From a virus, in the IMG/VR virus record IMGVR_UViG_3300021127_000002, positions 1 through 64,000 of that record: 64,000 nt of DNA; one strand, 5' to 3'. Under the pieces are notes generated by a model that worked only from the letters and a program-made list of their open reading frames with translations, did not search any database and was not told where the DNA came from. The position numbers and the translations under genes were made by a program. Positions 50,078-57,214 of the stretch are shown here, piece after piece (positions within the stretch are counted from its first letter, which is position 1; each line of letters opens with the position of its first letter).

Positions 50078-50128
50078 GGATAATTCCAGCAGTTAAAAAC
50101 TTCTATTGGTAAGAAAAAAACATTATCC
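50078..50128 (+). other. CAGCA stem element E4
   Basis: GGATAAT (50078-50084) pairs with ATTATCC (50122-50128). TCCAGCAGTTAAAAAC follows the first strand; AAGAAAAAAAC precedes the second, as in E3. Confidence 0.5.
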
Positions 50129-50166
50129 TGGTTATTTTTAAAAAAACTATAAAAAATTAAAAGAAA

Positions 50167-50307
50167 ATGAGAAACTCAAGATTAACAGTAGTAGCCGCAT
50201 CATGGGCACCGAGTTATGAACCGTCATCAGCGTATGAGAGCGGAAGGGGTTCTTATTACTTTTATTTTCCTATAAAGTCAACAAAAGATACTGACGATAG
50301 AGGATAA
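50167..50307 (+). CDS. Leader peptide of tRNA array 3
   Basis: 46 codons. After MRNSRLTVV comes AASWAPSYEPSSAYES, sixteen residues only of Ala, Ser, Trp, Pro, Tyr and Glu; the array encodes tRNA-Tyr, Pro, Ser(UGA), Trp, Ser(GCU), Glu x2 and Ala, with both Ser codon families used. The run ends at 50241; GGGTTCTTATTA (50247-50258) follows and can pair with TAATAAGAACCC before and in the terminator arm. Confidence 0.85.
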   Translation: MRNSRLTVVAASWAPSYEPSSAYESGRGSYYFYFPIKSTKDTDDRG

Positions 50308-50333
50308 AAAAAAGAAAAAGATAATAAGAACCC
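50247..50333 (+). promoter_or_regulatory. Antiterminator pairing, array 3
   Basis: GGGTTCTTATTA (50247-50258) pairs perfectly over 12 bp with TAATAAGAACCC (50322-50333), whose last three bases are the start of the terminator stem. Confidence 0.75.
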
Positions 50334-50358
50334 TGAGAATAAAATCTCAGGGTTTTTT
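50331..50358 (+). terminator. Attenuator terminator, array 3
   Basis: CCCTGAG (50331-50337) and CTCAGGG (50346-50352), then TTTTTTG. Confidence 0.85.
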
Positions 50359-50363
50359 GTTTT

Positions 50364-50448
50364 GGGAGTGTTGTCGATACGGTTAGTCGGCACCTGTCTG
50401 TAAAACAGGAACTTAACGGTTTTGTCAGTTCGAATCTGACCACTCTCA
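50364..50448 (+). tRNA. tRNA-Tyr(GUA)
   Basis: Class II; anticodon loop CTGTAAA, stem CCTGT/ACAGG, long variable arm, acceptor GGGAGTG/CACTCTC. Confidence 0.9.
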
Positions 50449-50464
50449 CAGTTGAAGACTGTTA

Positions 50465-50502
50465 CTAATTCATAGAAAGTCCGTTACTTTGCATAGAATT
50501 AG
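50465..50502 (+). other. Structured spacer S11
   Basis: CTAATTC (50465-50471) pairs with GAATTAG (50496-50502), between tRNA-Tyr and tRNA-Pro. Confidence 0.5.
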
Positions 50503-50506
50503 AAAC

Positions 50507-50581
50507 CAGGGGTTAGTATAGCCAGGTCAATTACTCGTGCTTTGGGAGCATGAAACGCAGATTCGAATTCTGCACCCCTGA
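50507..50581 (+). tRNA. tRNA-Pro(UGG)
   Basis: Anticodon loop TTTGGGA, stem CGTGC/GCATG, acceptor CAGGGGT/ACCCCTG. Confidence 0.92.
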
Positions 50582-50586
50582 CAAAT

Positions 50587-50690
50587 AAGTTGATTATACA
50601 TTATGAGTATTGAGTCATGACTTGAAAATAATGTAAGGTGGTTGAGAACCCTGGTGGTTTGAGATAATGGTTCAAGTCCATTTCAACTTA
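50587..50690 (+). pseudogene. Degenerate or interrupted tRNA-like element
   Basis: Acceptor AAGTTGA/TCAACTT and T-arm AATGG-TTCAAGT-CCATT are intact, but the 73 nt between them give no normal D and anticodon arms. CATTAT/ATAATG (50600/50628) forms a hairpin there. No anticodon can be assigned. Confidence 0.45.
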
Positions 50691-50702
50691 CAAAAAAAGG
50701 AA

Positions 50703-50714
50703 GTTCTTTGAAAT
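50703..50714 (+). promoter_or_regulatory. boxA-like site
   Basis: GTTCTTTGAAAT, 13 bp before tRNA-Ser(UGA). Confidence 0.4.
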
Positions 50715-50727
50715 ATTGTTTTAATAA

Positions 50728-50814
50728 GGTAGATGGTGCTTATGGAAGCAAACGCTCTTGAAAAGCGTGACTATCGGTGATGAGCTGGTAAGGGTTCGAT
50801 TCCTTCATCTACCG
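50728..50814 (+). tRNA. tRNA-Ser(UGA)
   Basis: Class II; anticodon loop CTTGAAA closed by ACGCT/AGCGT, acceptor GGTAGAT/ATCTACC, discriminator G. Confidence 0.9.
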
Positions 50815-50828
50815 CTAAATTTTAAAGT

Positions 50829-50939
50829 ATGAAAAACAAAATTATTTTGGATGAAAAATCCTTAGATTGGTTGATTGGAACAAGAAAAAATCCAAGATCA
50901 AACAAGTTTTATCTAAAGATAAATTGTACAATACTTTAA
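50829..50939 (+). CDS. Possible 36-codon ORF between tRNAs
   Basis: MKNKIILDEKSLDWLIGTRK opens a short frame ending TAA 50937. It fills the gap between tRNA-Ser and tRNA-Trp. Small size and lack of homologs I can recall make it uncertain. Confidence 0.35.
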   Translation: MKNKIILDEKSLDWLIGTRKNPRSNKFYLKINCTIL

Positions 50940-50951
50940 TAAAATTAAAAT

Positions 50952-51022
50952 ACGAGCATAGTTCAATGGTAGAATATCGGTCTCCAAAACCGCAGATATA
51001 GGTTCGAATCCTATTGTTCGTG
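50952..51022 (+). tRNA. tRNA-Trp(CCA)
   Basis: Anticodon loop CTCCAAA, stem TCGGT/ACCGC, acceptor ACGAGCA/TGTTCGT, discriminator G. Confidence 0.9.
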
Positions 51023-51033
51023 CAAATAAAAAT

Positions 51034-51267
51034 ATGATTATGGAAAAGAATGAAATAAAAAAAGCTTTGTATAAGCAAAATCCGAAAGCTCAACTTGATT
51101 ATATCAGGAAAGGTAATGCGTATTATTACACATATGTTAATAAGCATTTTGATGATGGTACTTTCGAATCATTTGATGTAAGATTTGAAATACCAGTTGA
51201 GGATATGGGCGATGCAGATTTCTTTGTTGAAATGGAATCAAAGTATTTGCAGCGTTGGATTATGTAA
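51034..51267 (+). CDS. Small hypothetical phage protein
   Basis: 77 residues (start ATG 51034; ATG 51040 also possible). NPKAQLDYIRKGNAYYYTYV and an acidic VEDMGDADFFVEMESKYL helix. Looks like a conserved small phage protein; function unknown. Confidence 0.6.
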   Translation: MIMEKNEIKKALYKQNPKAQLDYIRKGNAYYYTYVNKHFDDGTFESFDVRFEIPVEDMGDADFFVEMESKYLQRWIM

Positions 51268-51275
51268 AAATAAAT

Positions 51276-51362
51276 GGAGAGTTAAACAGCCAGGGTCGCT
51301 GTCGCCACCTGCTAAGTGAGCGGCTCATTAATTTGGGTGCATTTCGATTATGCAACTCTCCG
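51276..51362 (+). tRNA. tRNA-Ser(GCU)
   Basis: Class II; anticodon loop CTGCTAA, acceptor GGAGAGT/ACTCTCC, long variable arm, discriminator G. Confidence 0.85.
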
Positions 51363-51394
51363 CCTGGAACTTTTGAAGCTTTTTATACTATAAA

Positions 51395-51571
51395 ATGAAA
51401 AAAAGAAAAGATTATAGAAAACTAAGTGATGAGGAAAAAAAAGTTATTGATGAAAAAATCAAAAGAGATTTACCGATTGATAAATATGCCAACGACTTTA
51501 TAATTTCCAATATCAAAGATGGTTACAGATGTTATGAATGTTATACAATTACATGTATATGTGAATGTTAA
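51395..51571 (+). CDS. 58-residue Lys-rich protein with Cys cluster
   Basis: Starts MKKRKDYRKLSDEEKKVIDE and ends CYECYTITCICEC, five cysteines in 13 residues, which may bind a metal. Lies between tRNA-Ser and tRNA-Glu. Not a known family. Confidence 0.5.
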   Translation: MKKRKDYRKLSDEEKKVIDEKIKRDLPIDKYANDFIISNIKDGYRCYECYTITCICEC

Positions 51572-51575
51572 TAAT

Positions 51576-51647
51576 GTCGGTGTGGTGCAACGGTTAGCAC
51601 GACAGATTTTCGATCTGTAAACGAGGGTTCGATTCCCTTCATCGATA
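51576..51647 (+). tRNA. tRNA-Glu(UUC) 1
   Basis: Anticodon loop TTTTCGA, stem ACAGA/TCTGT, acceptor GTCGGTG/CATCGAT. Confidence 0.88.
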
Positions 51648-51654
51648 CTAAAAT

Positions 51655-51725
51655 GGCGCATTAGTTCAATGGTAGAACGTGGCACTTTCACTGCCAAAAA
51701 GACGGATCGTAACCGTTATGCGCTA
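51655..51725 (+). tRNA. tRNA-Glu(UUC) 2
   Basis: Anticodon loop CTTTCAC, stem TGGCA/TGCCA, acceptor GGCGCAT/ATGCGCT; T-loop ATCGTAA is unusual. Confidence 0.8.
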
Positions 51726-51733
51726 CAAAATAT

Positions 51734-51806
51734 GGGGTGTTGGTTAAGAAGGCGATAACACGACCCTTGCAAGGTCGAGTCATGGGTTCGACTCCCATAC
51801 GCTCCA
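51734..51806 (+). tRNA. tRNA-Ala(UGC)
   Basis: Anticodon loop CTTGCAA, stem CGACC/GGTCG, acceptor GGGGTGT/ACGCTCC. Confidence 0.9.
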
Positions 51807-51919
51807 CTTATAAAATTTAAACTGATGGAAAACTTAAATGGAGGCACCACGCTGGTCGCACGAAGGGTCAGAGACTAAAAGATGTTTCTGACCGTATTGG
51901 AACAAGACACCAACGAAAA

Positions 51920-52312
51920 TTGAGAAAATATTCGGATGGTTTCAATGAGAAATTTAATTTCTTTTTAAAATCTTACAGGACTGGAATTCTAACTTTTTGT
52001 GGTGAAGATGTTCAGGTTGAATATGATCCGAATGGGGTTGATTGTAAGGAAGGATTTAGATTATATGATGATGGTTATTTTAAAACCAGACCAATAAAAT
52101 CAAGACATCCGAATTTATTAAGATCTATTATAATTGGAAAAAAGTCTTGGGGGTTATTCTTAGATCAGTGGACAGATGGGATTGCTGATTGGTGTTTTAC
52201 CAGGGACGAAATCTTTGATATCTTCAAAGATAAAAAAATAATAATACCAGAATCTTTTATAAAGGATTTTGATAATAGATTAAATAAGAAAAAACAAAGA
52301 CGTTATGAGTAA
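51920..52312 (+). CDS. Hypothetical protein, start uncertain
   Basis: 130 residues from TTG 51920; the frame stays open back to 51821 with protein-like coding but without ATG. A separate ATG at 51825 in another frame gives MENLNGGTTLVARRVRD then TAA. Either the gene uses a non-ATG start, or it begins in the other frame and shifts -1 near 51875. The protein (TGILTFCGEDVQVEYDPNGV; DGIADWCFTRDEI) is not recognised. Confidence 0.5.
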   Translation: MRKYSDGFNEKFNFFLKSYRTGILTFCGEDVQVEYDPNGVDCKEGFRLYDDGYFKTRPIKSRHPNLLRSIIIGKKSWGLFLDQWTDGIADWCFTRDEIFDIFKDKKIIIPESFIKDFDNRLNKKKQRRYE

Positions 52313-52475
52313 GATTGATAAAAAGAAAAAGAGACTTCAAGAAAGGATACAATTTCTTCAAGATGAGATGAATAATGCATTAATTAAAAAAGTCTCTAAT
52401 GTTAAGGAAATTAATCTTCCAGAACAGATATCAAAAATAAACGCTTTGAAAAAAGAGCTTAGCGAATTAAAATAA
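52305..52475 (+). CDS. 56-residue coiled-coil protein
   Basis: ATG 52305 overlaps the previous stop by 8 bp. MSKIDKKKKRLQERIQFLQD, then QISKINALKKELSELK: two amphipathic helices. Similar tiny coiled-coil proteins are frequent in phages; function unknown. Confidence 0.6.
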   Translation: MSKIDKKKKRLQERIQFLQDEMNNALIKKVSNVKEINLPEQISKINALKKELSELK

Positions 52476-52481
52476 CATTAT

Positions 52482-52781
52482 ATGAGTAATAGGCGATATT
52501 ATGTGATTATGAAAAGTGGTAGAAAGTTCTGTATTGAAGAATACGGCGACCCACACGTATCTTGGGGTAATGTAATCCCTGGACAAAATAAAATTGAGAA
52601 GGTTAGTTCCAAAGTCGATGAGATTATTGACGATTCAAATACTCAAATTACAAAAGAAAATGGTTATAAAAATATCTGTATGCTTGAAATGGGTACATCA
52701 CCCATAGCATATATTGGGGCACTCGATAAAAGTGGTGTTGAGAGATTTGAAGGAGCTGATTTTGTAACTTACTTAGATTAA
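52482..52781 (+). CDS. Hypothetical phage protein
   Basis: 99 residues, 6 bp after the coiled-coil gene. RRYYVIMKSGRKFCIEEYGD and SPIAYIGALDKSGVERFEGA suggest a small beta-barrel. Followed by a strong terminator that closes the array-3 transcription unit. Confidence 0.55.
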   Translation: MSNRRYYVIMKSGRKFCIEEYGDPHVSWGNVIPGQNKIEKVSSKVDEIIDDSNTQITKENGYKNICMLEMGTSPIAYIGALDKSGVERFEGADFVTYLD

Positions 52782-52787
52782 ATGATA

Positions 52788-52815
52788 AACCCCAGAATAT
52801 TCTGGGGTTTTTTAT
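52788..52815 (+). terminator. Terminator of array-3 unit
   Basis: CCCCAGAATATTCTGGGG (52790-52807) is a perfect inverted repeat followed by TTTTTTA. Confidence 0.92.
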
Positions 52816-52855
52816 TATGATTTATCTTTATGATTTCATTTTTTTTAACAAATGC

Positions 52856-52886
52856 TTGCTTTTATTGATTATTTTTTTTATTTTTG
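52856..52886 (+). promoter_or_regulatory. Promoter of second glycan cluster
   Basis: TTG at 52856 and TATTTTTG at 52879-52886; sets the next start at ATG 52900. Confidence 0.75.
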
Positions 52887-52899
52887 TGTAAAAATATTA

Positions 52900-54369
52900 A
52901 TGGATAATAGAAAAATAAGTATCTGCATCCCAACCTGGAATAGGTTTGAGTTAACAATTAATTCCTTTTCAAAAATCCTTAATGATGATAGAGTCTCAGA
53001 AATTATAATTGTTGATGATTGTTCTACAGATGATAGTTATGTTAAGTTAACTAATTTTAGTAATGGTAAAGATAAAATAAAGCTTTATAGGAATGATGTT
53101 AATTTAGATTGTTATAAAAATAAACAAAGAGCAATATCATTAGCTCAAAATGAATGGTGTATATTATTTGATAGTGATAATGTTTTAACAACAGATTATA
53201 TTAATACAATTTTTAATATACAAGAATGGAAAAAGGATGTTGTTTATTTACCAGTATTTGCCAAACCAAATTTTGATTATAGAGAGTTTAGTGATTTATT
53301 AGTCACAAAAAACAATATTAATCAATATTTGAGCGAAGCGATGTTTTTAACTGCATTGAATACTTGTAATTTTTTTATTAATAAAATAACGTATTTAGAT
53401 TCTTGGGATCCAAAAGTTGATCCTATTACAGCAGATAGTATTTATTTGAATTATTGTTTATTAGCTAAAGGGTATAGTTTATATTTTGTTCCTGGTTTAG
53501 AATATGATCATCTGGTACACGATGGTTCACATTATAGAAATAATTTACATAGAACTGGGACTTTTTATGATAATGTTATTGAATTAATAAAAAACTTTAA
53601 TAATAAAAATAACCTTGATAACTCAAATGTGGCAACAACTGTTCTACAAGGTAGAATAGGAAATAATTTTTATCAAATTGCTATGTTACTTGCTTATTGT
53701 AAAAAACATAATATTTTGTATCAAATTCCAACAACTGGCGTTAATTGTGATAATAATAAAACATATTTCAATTTACTTTCAACGGGCCATAGTGATAAAT
53801 TTAATGATTTTTATGAGCCAAGACCTAATGATATTCCATATTTAATGGATATACCAAAATTATCTAATCCGAGATTTATTGGTTATTGGCAATGTTTCGA
53901 TTATATAGATAATTATAGAGAATATATTTTAAATATTTTTAATATTGAATATAAAAAAATAGATAACACTGTATCGATACATGTTCGTAGAGGTGATTTT
54001 TTAGAATTACAAAATAAACACCCATATGTTGGAATGGATTATTATTCGGAAGCTATAAAATATTTTAATAAATTAAATTATTTTAAATTTATTGTTTTTT
54101 CGGACGATATTAATTGGTGTAAAACTCAATTCAATTCATATAATTTTATGGATTGCGAATTTATGTTTTCTGAAGATAGAAGTGAGTTAGAAGATCTTAC
54201 CTACATGTCTCAATGCGAACATAATATAATTTGTATGTCAACATTTAGTTTTGTTGCTGGATGGTTAAATAGAAATCCAAATAAAATTGTTTTATGCCCT
54301 GATGATAAATACGTATTTAAAGGTGCGCATACTAATATGATACCTAAATATTTTACTAAACTTAACTAA
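52900..54369 (+). CDS. GT2-GT11 bifunctional glycosyltransferase
   Basis: 489 residues from ATG 52900 (upstream in-frame ATG lies before the promoter box). Residues 1-240: GT2 (ISICIPTWNRFELTINSF; VDDCSTDDSY; LFDSDN as the metal site). Residues 245-489: GT11 fucosyltransferase-like (GRIGNNFYQIAMLLAYCKKH; SIHVRRGDF; MSTFSFVAGWLN). Likely adds a sugar and then caps it with fucose from GDP-fucose. A fusion of these two families is unusual. Confidence 0.8.
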   Translation: MDNRKISICIPTWNRFELTINSFSKILNDDRVSEIIIVDDCSTDDSYVKLTNFSNGKDKIKLYRNDVNLDCYKNKQRAISLAQNEWCILFDSDNVLTTDYINTIFNIQEWKKDVVYLPVFAKPNFDYREFSDLLVTKNNINQYLSEAMFLTALNTCNFFINKITYLDSWDPKVDPITADSIYLNYCLLAKGYSLYFVPGLEYDHLVHDGSHYRNNLHRTGTFYDNVIELIKNFNNKNNLDNSNVATTVLQGRIGNNFYQIAMLLAYCKKHNILYQIPTTGVNCDNNKTYFNLLSTGHSDKFNDFYEPRPNDIPYLMDIPKLSNPRFIGYWQCFDYIDNYREYILNIFNIEYKKIDNTVSIHVRRGDFLELQNKHPYVGMDYYSEAIKYFNKLNYFKFIVFSDDINWCKTQFNSYNFMDCEFMFSEDRSELEDLTYMSQCEHNIICMSTFSFVAGWLNRNPNKIVLCPDDKYVFKGAHTNMIPKYFTKLN

Positions 54370-54370
54370 A

Positions 54371-55792
54371 ATGAAACTTGCTTTTGATATAGGTGCTAAT
54401 ATTGGTCAAAAAACTAATATTTTATTAAATTCTGGTTATAAAGTAGTTGCTTTCGAGCCTAATCCAGATTTAAATAATAAATTAAATAGAATATATAAAG
54501 ATAATGATAATGTTATAATTGATAGCTCTGGATTATCAGATAATAATGGAATAAATGATTTTTTTATTTGTAATTCTGAAACATTATCAACATTATCTTT
54601 AGATTTTATAAAAAACTCAAGATTTTCTAATAAACATAATTGGAATGTAAAAATACCTATTAATACTATTACTCTTGATAGTGCTATAGAAAAATATGGT
54701 ATACCTGATTTTATAAAGATAGATGTTGAGGGTTATGAACTGAATGTAATTAAAGGGTTAACAAAATTATTATCTAATACCATGATTTGTTTTGAATGGG
54801 AAGAAGAAAATAAAGAAAATATTGAAGCTATTGTAAAATATTTACAAGATATTGGTTATAATAATTTTTCAATTAAAGAAAAAGATGATATCTATTTTGA
54901 AAATGAATTAACATGGTTATCATGGAATGATATTAATTTTGATTTTGATGTTAATAGAAAAGAAAAATGGGGTATGATTTATGTAAGAAAAGATCAGTTA
55001 ATTACAACCAATAAAGATATACTTGATGAAACGTATGCGTCATATATTAATCTTGATGTTAGAAAAGATAGGGATAATAGAATGGTTTCAGAGCTTGAAA
55101 GAATTGGGCTATCAGCTATAAGATTTAAGGGTTTATTACCAAACGAAGTTGATCAACCATTAGTTAAAATTAAGACGATGTTAAATAGAACACCTGGTGC
55201 TATAGGTTGTCATTTTTCACAGGTAGGTGTAATGAAAAAAGCATTAGAACAAAATAAACATGCATTAGTTATGGAAGATGATTTAATTTTTTGTGATGAT
55301 TTCATGGATCGATTAAGTGATATTCAGAATTTTCTTAATACCCATGAATGGGATGTTTTTTGGTTAGGTGGCACATATCATATTCCAGCTGAATGGCATA
55401 AAATTGGACATCATCCAGATATGCAAAAATGTTCATGTAAAAAGGGAACAGATGTGGAGAAAACAGATGTTGATTATATTGTGAGAACATATGGTTGTTG
55501 GAGTACTTATGCATATATTGTAAATAAAAAAAGTTTACCAAGAATATTGGATTTACTTGATACTCATGTACATATGAGTATGGGTATTGATTGGTTATTT
55601 ATGAAACTATCTCCAGATTTATATACATATGCTTACGTACCTGGTTGTGTTAAACAATATGATAATCCATCGAATATAGGTCAAGGGATAAAAGAATTTA
55701 GCGGTTTTTCGAGATTAGGCGATTACTGGTTTCAATCAACTAAAAATAATTTTGATTATATATCATATCATAATAAATTAAATAAAAAATAA
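54371..55792 (+). CDS. FkbM methyltransferase fused to GT25
   Basis: 473 residues. Residues 1-200: FkbM (FDIGANIGQKTNILLNSGYK; VVAFEPNPDL; FIKIDVEGYELNVIKGL). Residues 215-473: GT25 (YINLDVRKDRDNRMVSELER; AIGCHFSQVGVMKKAL; LVMEDDLIFCDDF; DWLFMK). Suggests coupled glycosylation and O-methylation. One base after the previous stop. Confidence 0.82.
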   Translation: MKLAFDIGANIGQKTNILLNSGYKVVAFEPNPDLNNKLNRIYKDNDNVIIDSSGLSDNNGINDFFICNSETLSTLSLDFIKNSRFSNKHNWNVKIPINTITLDSAIEKYGIPDFIKIDVEGYELNVIKGLTKLLSNTMICFEWEEENKENIEAIVKYLQDIGYNNFSIKEKDDIYFENELTWLSWNDINFDFDVNRKEKWGMIYVRKDQLITTNKDILDETYASYINLDVRKDRDNRMVSELERIGLSAIRFKGLLPNEVDQPLVKIKTMLNRTPGAIGCHFSQVGVMKKALEQNKHALVMEDDLIFCDDFMDRLSDIQNFLNTHEWDVFWLGGTYHIPAEWHKIGHHPDMQKCSCKKGTDVEKTDVDYIVRTYGCWSTYAYIVNKKSLPRILDLLDTHVHMSMGIDWLFMKLSPDLYTYAYVPGCVKQYDNPSNIGQGIKEFSGFSRLGDYWFQSTKNNFDYISYHNKLNKK

Positions 55793-55797
55793 ATACA

Positions 55798-56433
55798 ATG
55801 TTAATACCATATCAAACTTTACTATCAAAATATTCTATAAAACCAACAGGTGTTTTACATATAGGCGCAAATACTGGTCAAGAGGTTGATGATTATTATA
55901 GTAATGGAATTCAAAGAACAATTTGGATTGAAGCTAATCCAAAATTAATACCAGAACTACAAAAAAATGTTAATAGATATCCTAATTCATTAATTTTTAA
56001 TGTTTGTACGACAGAACATGATAATCAAGAAGTTAAATTTAAAATATCTAATAATGAGGGGCAAAGTAGTTCAATATTAGATTTACACACCCATAAAATT
56101 GCTCACCCAACAGTTCATTATATCGATGAAATTATACTTAAAACAAAAAGAATTGATACTTTATTTATTGAAAATAATTTAGATATTCAAGACTATGATT
56201 TTGTAAATATAGATATTCAGGGGGCTGAGCTTTTATCACTAAAAGGTTTTGGTGATTTATTATATCAAGTAAAATATTTATTTCTTGAGGTTAATGATGA
56301 GGAATTATATTCTGGTTGTGCACTTTATCCTGAAATAGTATCATATCTTGGGAATTTTAATTTTGAACCAAAAGAAAAAGTTATGGCTGGAAATTTTGGA
56401 TGGGGTGATGCGTTTTTTATTAATAAATATTAA
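55798..56433 (+). CDS. FkbM-family methyltransferase
   Basis: 211 residues. GVLHIGANTGQEVDDYYSNG, IWIEANPKLIPELQKN and DYDFVNIDIQGAELLSLKGF are the FkbM motifs. O-methylation of a glycan is the usual role. Same operon, 5 bp after the fusion gene. Confidence 0.85.
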   Translation: MLIPYQTLLSKYSIKPTGVLHIGANTGQEVDDYYSNGIQRTIWIEANPKLIPELQKNVNRYPNSLIFNVCTTEHDNQEVKFKISNNEGQSSSILDLHTHKIAHPTVHYIDEIILKTKRIDTLFIENNLDIQDYDFVNIDIQGAELLSLKGFGDLLYQVKYLFLEVNDEELYSGCALYPEIVSYLGNFNFEPKEKVMAGNFGWGDAFFINKY

Positions 56434-56437
56434 TAAC

Positions 56438-57214
56438 ATGGTTTCAGCAAAACTTTCTGGTGGATTAGGTAATCAAATGTTTCAAATAGCGACAGCAACA
56501 GCTTTAGCTATAAGAAATAATGATGTTTCACGATTTAATTTAAATACTTGCCATACACCATTGCAAGGTAAACCAGCTAATAATTATAAAAATAATATAT
56601 TTAGAAATATAGACGATGCACCAAACAATTTTTTAAAAATAGATTATGTATATAAAGAACCATATTTTAATTTTAAAGAAATTAAATATGTTCCTAATAT
56701 ACAAATAGATGGTTATTTCCAATCCGAAAAATATTTTAAAGATCAAACTAAAGATATAAAAAAAATATTTGATTTTGATGAAGAAACAAAACGTGATGTT
56801 AAAAAGTTTTTAAGTTTATTAGATGGTAAAAAATTAACATCGGTTCATGTAAGACGTGGTGATTATTTAAAATTTCCTAATATCCATCCTACGTGTGATG
56901 TTAATTATTATAATAATGCAATATCACTTATTGGTGATAATTATTTTATTTTTATTTCAGATGATCCACAATGGGTTGTTGAAAATTTCAAAGGAGATAA
57001 TATTAAATATTCAATAGGAAATTCAGATGTTTTTGATCTTTGTTTAATGACATTATGTGATAATAATATTATTGCTAATAGTTCATTTAGTTGGTGGGGT
57101 GCCTGGTTGAATAATAATTTAAATAAAAAAATTATTGCACCTAAATTGTGGTTCAATAATTTAAATTATGATGACTATAAAGATATATATGGAGAAAGTT
57201 GGATAGTTATTTAA
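56438..57214 (+). CDS. GT11 alpha-1,2-fucosyltransferase-like
   Basis: 258 residues from ATG 56438, 4 bp after the previous stop; longer in-frame versions overlap FkbM and are not needed. AKLSGGLGNQMFQIATATAL, QIDGYFQSEKYF, SVHVRRGDYLKFP and NSSFSWWGAWLN are classic GT11 motifs. Uses GDP-fucose, whose first committed enzyme, Gmd, is at 36324. Confidence 0.9.
   Translation: MVSAKLSGGLGNQMFQIATATALAIRNNDVSRFNLNTCHTPLQGKPANNYKNNIFRNIDDAPNNFLKIDYVYKEPYFNFKEIKYVPNIQIDGYFQSEKYFKDQTKDIKKIFDFDEETKRDVKKFLSLLDGKKLTSVHVRRGDYLKFPNIHPTCDVNYYNNAISLIGDNYFIFISDDPQWVVENFKGDNIKYSIGNSDVFDLCLMTLCDNNIIANSSFSWWGAWLNNNLNKKIIAPKLWFNNLNYDDYKDIYGESWIVI

Noticed and set aside
19134-50128. CAGCA elements as a known riboswitch such as preQ1
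   Set aside because: The stem-plus-A-rich-tail order does not match the preQ1 pseudoknot or other classes I can recall.
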